Made by a program: the position numbers and the translations under genes. Below, one piece after another: positions 1 to 9,455 of a stretch of 64,000 nucleotides of DNA (position 1 is the stretch's first letter; the number at the start of each line of letters is the position of its first letter). The notes under the pieces are model-generated. The model had not been told where the DNA came from and made no database searches. It was given only the letters and a program-made list of their open reading frames with translations. The DNA comes from Candidatus Aegiribacteria sp. MLS_C (GTDB lineage Bacteria > Fermentibacterota > Fermentibacteria > Fermentibacterales > JCC-6), in the NCBI GenBank assembly GCA_002030045.1, contig LQBI01000003.1:1-64000 (forward strand), read 5' to 3'.

Positions 1-97
1 CTTTCTTCTTATCCGGATCCCAGTACTTCTGTACTATCTGGACGTAGTGGATCCGGGAGCCATCCTTGTTCGTGCGGGAAACAGTTCGTACATACAT
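1..97 (-). CDS. IS1634-type transposase, N-terminal fragment (runs off window)
   Basis: Read on the minus strand from an ATG at 97, the first 32 codons begin MYVRTVSRTNKDGS and continue through a YVQIVQKYWDPDKKK stretch. This is the usual opening of IS1634-family DDE transposases, which start with a MYVR...YVQL...DP segment. The rest of the gene lies left of the window, so catalytic residues cannot be seen. It sits beside a possible group II intron remnant and an AT-richer defence-like operon, which fits a mobile-element-rich edge. The family call rests on this short N-terminus only. Confidence 0.6.
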   Translation of the reverse strand, partial: MYVRTVSRTNKDGSRIHYVQIVQKYWDPDKKK

Positions 98-119
98 GAT
101 GCCCAGATACTATTACTGA

Positions 120-394
120 ACAATATGTATGTCAAGAAGTAATATTCGTATTCGTGTGACCATGCTTTTCGGGGTGCTTACCCACCTCTCAGAAGTCTCT
201 TTTCAAATGTATCAACAACTTACGAAATCGGGTGATCTGGAAATGTGCCCACCCGTGTCAAACACCAGCGTACTCCGGCTCCGCAACTGGCGCAACACTC
301 GATACGGGCTGCTGGTTAGGCTTTGCCCGACGGGGACTTGCTACTTCTCCTTTCACGCACTCCGAAAGAAGCACCAAGCTGCGCTTGGCGCACT
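120..394 (-). mobile_element. possible 5' part of a group II intron, interrupted by the IS
   Basis: This stretch has no convincing gene. On the minus strand it begins GTGCGCC at 394, matching the GTGYG 5' splice-end consensus of bacterial group II introns. A small self-complementary stem (GCGCCAAGC...GCTTGGTGC) follows, then segments such as AAGTCCCCGTCGGGCAAAGC and CTAACCAGCAG that resemble domain I of such introns. About 275 bases on, it runs into the IS1634-type gene, so the intron would be truncated by that insertion. No maturase ORF is present. The identification is by resemblance only. Confidence 0.3.
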
Positions 395-433
395 AACGCC
401 TTACTTGACTGGTTTATGCTATGGTGATAAATG

Positions 434-2455
434 CTATTTATATGGCTCCTTAAAATCACAATCCTTACATAGATGCTTCATGAATACTGGCAACAGGTCT
501 TCCACATTAGTAGACTCGAGTGATTGCATCAGTTCTTTTTTCCCGCAAAACAATCGTTTTTCGAGAACCTTCAGGCAAGTTGTTTCAAGTGTTTGCTCAG
601 ATCCGTTTTTTTCTACATACCCTATATGCTTACACCAGGTTCTTTGTACATGGGCGATCTTTCTGGTAGTTTTAAGACCTTCTAGAATTACACCACTTCG
701 TTTTTCTGGAATGCCCATCTCCCTACATAGCTCAATGGCTGTTTTCCCAAGTTCACTCTCTTCAAGATCAAGGATCCTCTGCTCAATTGGCATCTGTTTT
801 TGCTCGCGAATCTCCTTAAGTGCATGATGTATTGATGTCTCCCCAGATAGAAAGGCATTTGATGACTTCAAAGGAAACGAAAGCGATAGTGTCGTACTTA
901 ATTTCTTAACAGCAGTGGCAATTTCATTTGAAGTCTGAGTATCACCTTGAATATCCCAGAAGTGCGCTTCGAGCATCTTCACTCTGAGTTGCAGTTCAGT
1001 GTTGCCCACCTCCTTAGTCATGCTCTCAAGAGCATTCACTTCTTCTAGGGAAAGTTTGCTTTTTAGTGTGAGATAACGCTCTCCGACTATTTCGTTAACT
1101 AGAAGAACTTGTCTAGCAACAGAAATCATACAGAGCAGCTTCGTATACCATATCTCGATATAAAAAAGAGGTTCGTATCGATTGGCAGCCCTTTCAAGAA
1201 GTGATTCAAGATCAGAAAGGATATTCTCAAGACTACCTACAGATTCCTCATACTGGCTAAATTTAGAAGCTACCCCTGTGTTTGTTCTGATTTCCTCCAT
1301 GACAGGATTCATTGCGGATGATATAACACTGGCCATTTTATTTACTGCTGTTTCAATCTGTATCTCAACTAGAGAAAGCTCTGCGCTATCTTGAATTCGA
1401 CTCTCAACTGAAGGATCATCCATAACTTTCTTAGCGTAATCTCTTATTTCCTCTCGAATTCCGTCTCGAATGTCGAAGTCTAACTCAGCAAGCATTCTCT
1501 CTCTGAGCTGTATCAGATGGTTCTGATGCATCATATTCGGAAACATTTTTTCAGTAATCTCTTGTGAGCAATTAAGGTACTCTTCCCTAGTGATAATCCC
1601 AAGGTAGTAGTCACATGCAATTGAATAGGAACGCACAAGGATTTCTTGGCGTTCTTCAAGAGAACCTGAATCAGCTAACGCTCTTGACAAATGATGCTTA
1701 GCAAGAAGGTATTTGCCGGAACTAAATGAAGCGTATCCCGCAATAAAAAGAATATCGGTTGGAATCTCTTCTTCTGGGATTATCCTAAGCAGACTTAGCA
1801 CCTTCTCAGCAAATCCGTGTGAAACAAGTGCAATACCGCTTTCTCTAAGAACATCCTTTGCATTTTGTGCTGTTGTCACTTCCAGTGTTGCTGGGTTTAC
1901 GGAAAGCTCAAATCCCTGAGCTGAATTACGCTCTGCTATCTTACCGCAGATACTTCGGTGCAGATCAGATTCAGATGAAATCCTTGAGCATATCTCATCG
2001 ATGCTCTCTTCATTCAGTACATTCGTCAACCTAAGTGTAAGCTCATCCTGATCAAGCCAATCAGGATTTCCATTCCCGATAACGGCAATAATGTCGTGCA
2101 AATACTCGTATCGGAATTCGTCGTTTACTTGATTGTACAATATGACTATTGGGCACACTCCATTTAGCAAATAGTTCAATGTTGAAGTTGCCACTGAAAT
2201 AGAGAGGCTTCCATCAAGATTTGCATCAACTTGGGATCTTGCTTTTACCTGTACACTTGCACGCTTATTTGAGATTAGCTCAGCATTCATAACCTCAAAT
2301 ACCAGATCGATCCCATAATCCTGATGCCTTTCATCTCTTATCAGAATTCTCTCTCTTGGTATTGCGATCCTGAGTCGCGAAATACTTTCATCTTCAAGAA
2401 CAGCATTGGAACCTCGTCTGGGGAGATTCCTATCATGAGTCATTGGTAGCTCCAT
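434..2455 (-). CDS. DUF4365-domain protein with long helical C-terminus
   Basis: A 673-residue protein. Residues about 25-150 look like a DUF4365 domain, a PD-(D/E)XK nuclease-like fold. A YGIDLVFEV segment supplies the acidic position and a SVQVKA segment supplies the Q-x-K pair expected of that fold. The remaining 500 residues are mostly charged helices, possibly TPR-like, with no motif I can name. The start is uncertain between ATGs at 2455 and 2443; neither has a strong ribosome site. It is the last gene of a three-gene minus-strand group with the helicase upstream, and shares its AT-richer composition. The likely role is nucleic-acid cleavage or sensing in a defence operon. That role is inferred from context. 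Confidence 0.6.
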   Translation of the reverse strand: MELPMTHDRNLPRRGSNAVLEDESISRLRIAIPRERILIRDERHQDYGIDLVFEVMNAELISNKRASVQVKARSQVDANLDGSLSISVATSTLNYLLNGVCPIVILYNQVNDEFRYEYLHDIIAVIGNGNPDWLDQDELTLRLTNVLNEESIDEICSRISSESDLHRSICGKIAERNSAQGFELSVNPATLEVTTAQNAKDVLRESGIALVSHGFAEKVLSLLRIIPEEEIPTDILFIAGYASFSSGKYLLAKHHLSRALADSGSLEERQEILVRSYSIACDYYLGIITREEYLNCSQEITEKMFPNMMHQNHLIQLRERMLAELDFDIRDGIREEIRDYAKKVMDDPSVESRIQDSAELSLVEIQIETAVNKMASVISSAMNPVMEEIRTNTGVASKFSQYEESVGSLENILSDLESLLERAANRYEPLFYIEIWYTKLLCMISVARQVLLVNEIVGERYLTLKSKLSLEEVNALESMTKEVGNTELQLRVKMLEAHFWDIQGDTQTSNEIATAVKKLSTTLSLSFPLKSSNAFLSGETSIHHALKEIREQKQMPIEQRILDLEESELGKTAIELCREMGIPEKRSGVILEGLKTTRKIAHVQRTWCKHIGYVEKNGSEQTLETTCLKVLEKRLFCGKKELMQSLESTNVEDLLPVFMKHLCKDCDFKEPYK

Positions 2456-2522
2456 TCATATTCCATCTAAACAAGTCTATTCCATCTTCGATTGATGATT
2501 ACCAAATTTGTCTATCTTTCTA

Positions 2523-2777
2523 TCAACTGTTGCCACGACCATGAAGATACTGTGCTGCAACATCCTTATGCAATTCCTTATGCGTCACGCGGCACTTCTG
2601 CCTACTGCTTCTTGGTCTATCCGGAACTGTCATCTTGACCATTCCTGCTTCGATTAGTGGTTTTGCACCTGGTCCCCACTTAGTCCCTGCCAAATCAGTA
2701 CTGAACTTTAGTTCTTTTGGACTCATAGTCTGGGATTCACCCTGTTTCAGGAGTTCATGTAAATCTTCCAGTCTCAT
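2523..2777 (-). CDS. small protein coupled to the DUF1998 helicase
   Basis: 84 residues, starting at an ATG that shares its A with the helicase stop codon (TAATG), so translation is almost certainly coupled. The N-terminus MRLEDLHELLKQGESQT resembles the first helix and loop of AlbA_2/schlafen-like domains, but the catalytic core of that fold is absent. The rest is basic (RPRSSRQKCRVTHKELHK), consistent with a small winged-helix or nucleic-acid-binding adaptor. No family is assigned with confidence. Its position between the helicase and the DUF4365 gene suggests a third component of the same system. Confidence 0.6.
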   Translation of the reverse strand: MRLEDLHELLKQGESQTMSPKELKFSTDLAGTKWGPGAKPLIEAGMVKMTVPDRPRSSRQKCRVTHKELHKDVAAQYLHGRGNS

Positions 2778-5700
2778 TATTCAACCTGTCCGAATACCGA
2801 GGGAAACTTCCCTGCGATACTCTCCCATTCTTCCTTCCTGTATGAAAACCTGATAACGGTCATGCCCGCGTTACGAAGGCATTCGTCTGTTTCTCTGTCC
2901 TTTTTTCGGGCTGTTTCGTTGTCGTGGCTGGGACCATCTATGTAGATGGCTGTCAGTTCGTCTTTGTAGATAAAGTCCGGGGTTGTTGAACACTGCTCGA
3001 TGTGCTTCTGAGCGTGGGAGGGTAACTGAAGGCTGTTTGTGTTAAGGAAATCAAGCCACTCTTTCTCAAGCTCTGAATCGCAGAGGTTTTTGAGTTTCTG
3101 AAGGTGGACTTCCCTGGGGTCTGTGGCGGGGGAGATTTCGATTTCACTGTTTGCAAGTTCAAGCAGAAAGTCCTTTATAGAATGTCTGTCCAGTCTGTCA
3201 TGTACACTCTGATTGTAGTAACTGAGGAGGCACTGGTAGCAGGCTTTTGAACACTTATTTTTGCCTTCCTCCGGTCCTTCAATATCCTCTCCGGTCTCAG
3301 GGATGAAGTGGCACAGGCTGAGAGCCTCTGTTACTATGGTTCTAAGGCTTTCTCTCTCTTCGAAGAGCCTGGTCAGAACACCGGCCCCTCCTTCGGAGGA
3401 TTCATAGAATAGAACAGCATTCGGTGCTTCCCTGTCGGGTAATACCTCCGCTGCAAGCTCGCTGTCCTCCAGCTGGAACACTATCTGAATCGCGTTCTTA
3501 AGAGCGGCCGCCAGGGAATGCATCTGCTCGGGCGCCATACCCTTTGAAGGTTTGAAAATCATACTATTCTTGTTGTCTTCAACGTAGGGAATTACCCTTT
3601 CCTTCTGAGTATCTGACGGGTCTTCGTCGTCGGCTGTTTCCGACTGTCTTCTGGCCCAGGTTCCTTTCTCGACATCCAGAACAAACCCTGTTTCCCAGTC
3701 GTGCTTGCGGCGGCGCCAGCCCAGGTTGATGCGCCAGATTCTGGCGGCTTTTCCATAGGTTATGCCGGCTATCTGTTCGTTGTCATTTTTTATTACCGCT
3801 GTTCTGTAGGTGACTTTGCCCTCTCTGGATTCAAAGCGGATGGAGGTGCAGATATCGAAACCGAACCTTACCCTCTCTTCCTCATCCGCGCTTATCCTCT
3901 CCCTCCTCCTGGTTGATACATTTTTCAACCTGAACAGGTTGGTGAGGGGCATAGTGAGATTCTCTCCGCAGTATTCGCAGATGTCGGGATCACTTTCCGA
4001 GGTGACGGGATGCATGTATCCACATGCACTGCAGCGTTTGGCCGTTGCAGTTGCCAGTTTGTCGCCATCGAGGGCGAATATGACTTTGTCGATTACGTAT
4101 TTTGAACCTTCGTGGTAGATGATGGATCTGGGTCCGAATTCACTTATGGCCAGGAAGCGGGGGCGCTGAACGTAATCCCCTTCAATGTTGCCTCTTCTGC
4201 CCGGGACATAAGCTGAAAGGGGCAGCCTGGGGAAATTGTACCCCGGCAGAAACCCCTCGCTTGCGAAGTACCTGTAGGGGTAGAAGTCACTGTTGAATCT
4301 GCCGGACTCACTTATGAGAAGTTCAAGCTGACGGTAAGCTTCCCTCTGCAGTCTTTCGGCGCGCTTTTTGTCTGCTGACGGCCTTGAATGGTCCGTCATG
4401 ATTCTTGTCTGAAGATTGAACTGATCAAGCGAGGAGCGGTAAAGGTCCTTCCACCTCTCGGTGGCATCCGCGAAGCGTTCCTTTACCTTGCTCATTTCAC
4501 TCTGAAGCCAGCCGTCTGAATACCAGTACACATCCTCAAGCCCGGGAAGTATGTCCGAGAGGATGCGGCGGCACCGCTTCAGAGCCCTGTCTTTTACACC
4601 GGGATTACTGAACCTTTCATCTATCTCCGGCAGGATTTCCATTGAAGGTTCTTCGCCTGTAAGGTCCAGAAGGTTCTTAAGAGTATCTCCAAGGTGGACA
4701 CCCGTCTCCTTGAGCCAGACGGCGTGAACATGTGACCGAATAAGCTCCTCGTTGGCAAGATCTATCTGAGGTGGTATTACGCTGCCTGCAACCATCTTCT
4801 CCTGATTCCTGAAGAAGTACTGGTCGTGGGGTGAACCCTTGCCGCAGTAGGCCACCACCAGGGCAGGTTCCCCTCCTCTGCCGGCCCTGCCGCTTCTCTG
4901 GGCGTAGTTGGCCGGGTTGGGAGGAACGTTCCTGAGACTGACCACGTTCAGCTGGGCGATATCCACTCCAAGTTCCATTGTTGGAGAACAGAACAGAATG
5001 GGCAGTTCACCGTTGCGGAACTGCTCCTCCCTCTCCTCCCTTACATCACTGCGAACCTGGGCCGTATGCTCCCTTGCTTCGTAGTCCTTTGTGTAGAGGG
5101 CTATTGTTGTGTAGTAGTGCTTGAAGAAGGCGTTTGGTTCACTGCCCTTTTCTGACTCCACCGGTACACGGATTACATCGTGGAACGCCTTGGACCCGTC
5201 ACCTTTCTGCCAGACCATGCAGGATGCGTTCAACTGGTATCCAGGCACATCACCACTGCCTTTTACTCTATCGAGCCTGGTTAGAAGACCGCCTCTTCTG
5301 AGGCTTTCCAGCAGATCTTTGATGACTGTATCCGTATCCTCCCTTGAGAGTTTGTCCTGGCAGTCGGGGAAGGTGCTGTTCCTGCGGAGGTATTGTCCGT
5401 AGGCTCCCCGGGAGGAGAGGAAGATGTTTCTGGTTGATTCGTACTGATTCCTTCTTGTTCTGGGGAACAGGATGGAAGCGTAGTCCATCTGCTCATCCTC
5501 ATCCAGAGCCCATCCCCCTGAAAGGAAATGATAACTCTGCCTTCTGATTTTTTCCTGTTCGTTCTTATCCAGTGAGTGTACATGAATCGCCAGTTCGCTC
5601 CGCATGAAATCAAGCAGGGTGCTGCATACTTCAAAACGGTTCTGAGGGCTGGAACAGGTGAGAACGGGATGGGCATTCTGCCACATCTCAGGGTCTTCGC

Positions 5701-7954
5701 AGATTCTCATGAGGTCCTTGTACTTTATCTCCAGCAGTCCGCACTGTTCAAGGTTGGGGAAGTTAACCCTCCAGCCCCTTCTGAGATCCCGGTAAAGCAT
5801 GTAACCCAGAACCTTCTTGAAGGCCAGGAGTGTTTCATCCCTCGCCTGGTACTTTACATCCTTATCCGCCGCGTAGTCTTCCAGCTTAAGACCCAGGGCG
5901 GAATAAACGGCTTCGGTGAGATTGTTGTAATCGAGTCCATCATTGCCGGCGGTGCGTACCGCTTCGTAAAGAGCGCCTCTCAGGTGACCAATTTCAATAA
6001 AGTCGTTGAAGTGCCCTGCCTGAAGGGAGGCGTCCTGACGGTTATCGGTAAAACTGAGGAGTTTTCGCGCCTGTGGCTCCAGCTCGGTATCCTTATGAAG
6101 TTCTCTTACCGTAAAGAGGCTGAGGATAGTGATGGCTGTGCTTCTGCCTTCAGAGCCGAGGGAAGCGAGTTTTGAATAATCTGACCTTTGAGATGGGTTG
6201 TAGGAAACTCCGCAATTGGGGCAGAACCGGAATGGACTTGGTATGAAAGCCATGCGAAGACCATCCGAAGATTCAACTCCGTCGGTTCTGATGTTGTAAT
6301 TCCCGGGCAGCCATTTTCGGCGACTCTTACGAATCTTGTAAATACCCTTTTCTTCTTCCAGCCAGTCTGCCGGAAGGCATGGATGGTTCTCAATGCCGGC
6401 CAGTGTATCGGGCCAGGGATGTTCAGAATCCAGGTAGAGGTAACCGGGAACGTTTTCCTCTGCCTCGGAAATGGTATCGCCCTGCTTGCGTGGTTCAAAT
6501 CTGGTCTCCTTATCATCACCTCTGAACCATGCTCGTACGGAGTAGAACTCCTGTCCGCATTTCCTGCAGAACACCAGAGGGTACATGACCTTCTCGGCTG
6601 AATCGGGTGACCAGTACTGGCCTGAAAGGCTGAGCTGTCTTTCCCCCTCCGGTTCGAGTGTACCGTATACAGTCTCGCTTGGACTGATGAACTGATGAAC
6701 CCTGAAAGCGAATGGCGGCCTTCCAAGCACTCTGTCCGTGGAAGCCCTGTAACCTGCAAGGAGGGCTTTTCTGATTAGGGCGGCACAAGCGTCTTCCGGA
6801 AGTTCTGTAAGAGAAGCAAGCAATTTTGAAATCCCGTTTTCCCCTGTAACCGGCTTGGGTTTCGCTCTAACTAGAGTTCCATTGGACGCTTCCTGAAGAC
6901 CGATTGTATGCTCAAGCCAGATTGCTACAGGGTCTTTTCTGAATACTTCGAAATTGCTCGAGAACTCATCATTTGATTGTATTCTGTTCTTCAGTTTTTC
7001 CACGAATTCAGTTGAGGATATGTCTGCTTTCTCGGTAACTCTCTCCAGGGTTTCACCGATTACATTCTCTGGTAGCACTGTTGAACCAAAAAGCTGAGAG
7101 GAGACCTGAGCAACCTTTTCCTTCTGCTTTTCTAAATCATCGCTGCCGCTGGACATTGTCGCGGAAGTGCCGATCAACTGAAGATTCGGAGCATTGAAGT
7201 ATTCTTTCGCCCTTCTTACAAGAAGAGCAACATCCGCTCCCTGCCGACCCCTGTAGGTGTGGAGTTCATCAAGCACCATGAAGCGGAGTCCATTCGCTTT
7301 TTCGATGAGTTTGTTTTCATGCGGTCGTGTTAGAATCAGTTCCAGCATCACATAGTTGGTAAGAAGAATATCCGGAGGACTGGCTATTATTCCATTCTTC
7401 TCATCCAGGGATTCCTGTCCTGTATATCTCGCGAAAGTAACGGGACCCTTGTTGTCCCGGTAGCCTGTATTGATGAACTTGTCAAGTTCACCCATCTGAC
7501 TATTGGCAAGTGCATTCAGTGGATAGACTATGACAGCTTTGATGCCGGGTTCAGCTCTGTGTCTGAGGGCGTAATCAACTATGGGCACTATGTAGGCCAG
7601 ACTCTTGCCTGAACCGGTACCCGTGGTAAGCACATAGTTCTCACCCTTTGCAGCAGTTCTGATTGCGTCTACCTGATGCTGGTAGAACTGTATGGCCCTG
7701 GAAGAATCACCATCCTTCTGCGCGAAGATTCTTGCACATTCGGGATGAAGCAATCCATCAGCAACCAGTTCTGATATTGTGCTGGATTTTTTGTACGCTG
7801 GATTAAGCTCCACAAGAGGATCGGGCCAGAGGGCGCCCTCTGAAAGTGAGTTTGAGACTAATCTGGAGATTCTACTATCTTCAATGTGAATGTGGCTGTT
7901 GATATAGAATTTGTACTCTTCAATAAGCTTGTCCCGGAGTGCAAAGGCATCCAT
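2777..7954 (-). CDS. giant DEAH-type helicase with DUF1998 and C-terminal nuclease-like domain (DruE-like)
   Basis: 1725 residues. Walker A (TGTGSGKS) is near residue 112, a DELH box near 225 (FMVLDELHTYRG) and an SAT motif (GTSATMSSG) near 265. The C-terminal helicase lobe carries SPTMELGVDI and QRSGRAGRGG near 1000-1050. A CxxC zinc pair (CSACGYM...CEYCG) and a DUF1998-type cysteine cluster (KACYQCLLSYYNQ) follow. The last about 90 residues (TPDFIYKDELTAIYIDGPSH...AGMTVIRF) look like a Vsr/DUF559-type PD-(D/E)XK nuclease. MrfA of Bacillus, which also joins a DEAH helicase to DUF1998, is far shorter. Size and layout fit DruE of Druantia systems better. It heads a three-gene operon in AT-richer DNA next to an IS, so an anti-phage role is likely but inferred. 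Confidence 0.8.
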   Translation of the reverse strand: MDAFALRDKLIEEYKFYINSHIHIEDSRISRLVSNSLSEGALWPDPLVELNPAYKKSSTISELVADGLLHPECARIFAQKDGDSSRAIQFYQHQVDAIRTAAKGENYVLTTGTGSGKSLAYIVPIVDYALRHRAEPGIKAVIVYPLNALANSQMGELDKFINTGYRDNKGPVTFARYTGQESLDEKNGIIASPPDILLTNYVMLELILTRPHENKLIEKANGLRFMVLDELHTYRGRQGADVALLVRRAKEYFNAPNLQLIGTSATMSSGSDDLEKQKEKVAQVSSQLFGSTVLPENVIGETLERVTEKADISSTEFVEKLKNRIQSNDEFSSNFEVFRKDPVAIWLEHTIGLQEASNGTLVRAKPKPVTGENGISKLLASLTELPEDACAALIRKALLAGYRASTDRVLGRPPFAFRVHQFISPSETVYGTLEPEGERQLSLSGQYWSPDSAEKVMYPLVFCRKCGQEFYSVRAWFRGDDKETRFEPRKQGDTISEAEENVPGYLYLDSEHPWPDTLAGIENHPCLPADWLEEEKGIYKIRKSRRKWLPGNYNIRTDGVESSDGLRMAFIPSPFRFCPNCGVSYNPSQRSDYSKLASLGSEGRSTAITILSLFTVRELHKDTELEPQARKLLSFTDNRQDASLQAGHFNDFIEIGHLRGALYEAVRTAGNDGLDYNNLTEAVYSALGLKLEDYAADKDVKYQARDETLLAFKKVLGYMLYRDLRRGWRVNFPNLEQCGLLEIKYKDLMRICEDPEMWQNAHPVLTCSSPQNRFEVCSTLLDFMRSELAIHVHSLDKNEQEKIRRQSYHFLSGGWALDEDEQMDYASILFPRTRRNQYESTRNIFLSSRGAYGQYLRRNSTFPDCQDKLSREDTDTVIKDLLESLRRGGLLTRLDRVKGSGDVPGYQLNASCMVWQKGDGSKAFHDVIRVPVESEKGSEPNAFFKHYYTTIALYTKDYEAREHTAQVRSDVREEREEQFRNGELPILFCSPTMELGVDIAQLNVVSLRNVPPNPANYAQRSGRAGRGGEPALVVAYCGKGSPHDQYFFRNQEKMVAGSVIPPQIDLANEELIRSHVHAVWLKETGVHLGDTLKNLLDLTGEEPSMEILPEIDERFSNPGVKDRALKRCRRILSDILPGLEDVYWYSDGWLQSEMSKVKERFADATERWKDLYRSSLDQFNLQTRIMTDHSRPSADKKRAERLQREAYRQLELLISESGRFNSDFYPYRYFASEGFLPGYNFPRLPLSAYVPGRRGNIEGDYVQRPRFLAISEFGPRSIIYHEGSKYVIDKVIFALDGDKLATATAKRCSACGYMHPVTSESDPDICEYCGENLTMPLTNLFRLKNVSTRRRERISADEEERVRFGFDICTSIRFESREGKVTYRTAVIKNDNEQIAGITYGKAARIWRINLGWRRRKHDWETGFVLDVEKGTWARRQSETADDEDPSDTQKERVIPYVEDNKNSMIFKPSKGMAPEQMHSLAAALKNAIQIVFQLEDSELAAEVLPDREAPNAVLFYESSEGGAGVLTRLFEERESLRTIVTEALSLCHFIPETGEDIEGPEEGKNKCSKACYQCLLSYYNQSVHDRLDRHSIKDFLLELANSEIEISPATDPREVHLQKLKNLCDSELEKEWLDFLNTNSLQLPSHAQKHIEQCSTTPDFIYKDELTAIYIDGPSHDNETARKKDRETDECLRNAGMTVIRFSYRKEEWESIAGKFPSVFGQVE

Positions 7955-8121
7955 CTAATCCAACCCTGTACTGGAAGAGTATCCTTTTGGTCTGCTCATA
8001 GTTCAATTGATAACGAATACGCAAGAGCCCGGTAAAGGTCATAACTAGGTAACTCTTTTACATGCCGGCTTGTGTAATGCGTTCTTAATATCGACGAGTT
8101 GGTAAGCTGGCATCCAGTGTC

Positions 8122-8700
8122 CTACTGCTGGAATAGCTTTATGGCCGCCCATGTGGAGTTGTCCAGGCCGACCTCGTCACCGTAGAGGGTCAGGGTCAGG
8201 TCCCAGAGCAGCCAGTTTATGCTGCCTGATCCCGGGTGTATGTCGGAGCCGGCCACGGCGGTGCCCTGGATCCTGACCTCCATGATGTTGCCCTCGAACA
8301 CCGGTATTCGGCAGTGAATGGGATTCGTGGACTGGTATGGCCCGTCGTAGAGTTCTTTCCAGATCATCCCGTTGATCCTGTAGTGGACCAGCGCAGCTGA
8401 CCATCCGGTACCCGACGCGTACCTCTGGAGATCCTGCTCCACATGGAATACCACGGAATCGCAGCCTGCCGGGATGGTGATCGCATCCGTGTAGATGATG
8501 GCATATGCCGTTGAGTACGGAGAAGAAGCGGATGCCTGCATGTGTGCTCCGTCAGGCGAGAATGTCCACTCCGAATTGTGTCCGTCCAGGCTCCAGCCAT
8601 CGGGCAGTGAGGTGAGATCGTAGTCCCATACTACCTCGTCTGACAACGCTGCAGCGGCAGCTGCAAGGACAATTATTGACAGCAATGATCTTCCGGACAT
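8122..8700 (-). CDS. secreted protein of a two-copy family with C-terminal TWAAIK tail
   Basis: 192 residues from the ATG at 8700, chosen because GGAGGG lies just upstream and a GTG two codons earlier would overlap it. A hydrophobic signal peptide (SIIVLAAAAAALS) precedes a mature domain starting DEVVWDYDL. The domain has regular aromatic and glycine spacing suggesting a beta-sandwich. It ends NSTWAAIKLFQQ, a tail shared with two other exported proteins here. The gene at 27491-28069 is clearly homologous along its whole length (shared blocks include CDSVVFHVEQDL and GSDIHPGSGSINW). Function is unknown. It is likely to be at the surface or in the periplasm. Confidence 0.75.
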   Translation of the reverse strand: MSGRSLLSIIVLAAAAAALSDEVVWDYDLTSLPDGWSLDGHNSEWTFSPDGAHMQASASSPYSTAYAIIYTDAITIPAGCDSVVFHVEQDLQRYASGTGWSAALVHYRINGMIWKELYDGPYQSTNPIHCRIPVFEGNIMEVRIQGTAVAGSDIHPGSGSINWLLWDLTLTLYGDEVGLDNSTWAAIKLFQQ

Positions 8701-8850
8701 GTTCACCCTCCAGACGCTTCAATACGAGTTGAACCGCTGCATTCATTCATACCCGTTAACTCATACGGTTGCAACTCCTGATTTGTCAATGCACTGTGGT
8801 GCCAAAGTCAAAAGACTGTCGCTTCATCCTCGGGCCGTGCCCTGGTTGCC

Positions 8851-9225
8851 CTACCGTGCCCCTGCTTCCAGGAGGATGCTCCTTATCTCCTCCGAGAGGG
8901 CGAGATCCAGGGGGGTCTGGCCGTCATCGCTCACCGCGTTCACGTCCGCCCCCGAGTCGATGAGCAGCTTCACCATCTCCGGGTCTCCTATCGCCACCGC
9001 GATGAACAGATAGGTTATCCCGTTCCCGCTCCGCCAGTTGACGTCCTCGCCGCTTTCGACCAGCCTCCTTATCTCATCGGGCTGGTTGGTGCAGACGGCC
9101 ATCATCAGTGGCGGCTGAGCCTCGGCGGGTGCCGGAGGTATCTCTCCGGATGCGGTGCGGGCTCCTGCAGCAAGGAGAATGTCGAAGATCTCCTGCGAGG
9201 ACCCGGCCAGCTCTATGGGGGTCAT
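8851..9225 (-). CDS. ankyrin-repeat protein, apparently truncated at its 5' end
   Basis: 124 residues, almost entirely ankyrin repeats. The clearest units are NGITYLFIAVAIGDPEMVKL with LIDSGADVNA, then DGQTPLDLALSEEIRSILLEAGA. The apparent start MTPIELAGSS is itself the middle of a repeat (usually G-x-TPL-x-LA). An in-frame TAA lies two codons upstream, and no signal peptide or ribosome site is visible. The gene therefore looks cut off at about 9230, exactly where base and codon use change. Ankyrin proteins bind other proteins; no partner can be named. It may be a non-expressed remnant. Confidence 0.65.
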   Translation of the reverse strand: MTPIELAGSSQEIFDILLAAGARTASGEIPPAPAEAQPPLMMAVCTNQPDEIRRLVESGEDVNWRSGNGITYLFIAVAIGDPEMVKLLIDSGADVNAVSDDGQTPLDLALSEEIRSILLEAGAR

Positions 9226-9229
9226 GCCC

Positions 9230-9265
9230 GCTTATGAATCTTCACACTGATCCGGACCTGATCCC
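9230..9265 (+). repeat. degenerate direct repeat, copy 1
   Basis: About 35 bases beginning GCTTATGAATC and including ACTGATCCGGACCTGATCC. They match the segment at 10269-10303 at about 26 of 35 positions, in the same orientation. The two copies bracket the DUF5674 gene pair, and copy 1 abuts the truncated ankyrin gene. It could be the scar of an integrated segment or a chance-level intergenic family. Confidence 0.4.
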
Positions 9266-9455
9266 TGCCTGCAATTGTGTCACGGTAACTCCGATCCTGT
9301 CGATCATCGCCTTGCGGAATTTTCATAAGTTGTGATATTTTCGAGGAAGTGTTCTTTCTGGATCGCTTGTTCTTGAATAATGGGATTCCTGTGGCGTTGT
9401 ATGGTCGCCTGGACGGAAGTGGGGGCATAGGCAGCCTAGCGCTGACAGGGAAACC

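Noticed and set aside
129-827. 232-residue plus-strand ORF
   Set aside because: It overlaps the 3' end of the DUF4365 gene in antisense and has no ribosome site or protein-like pattern.
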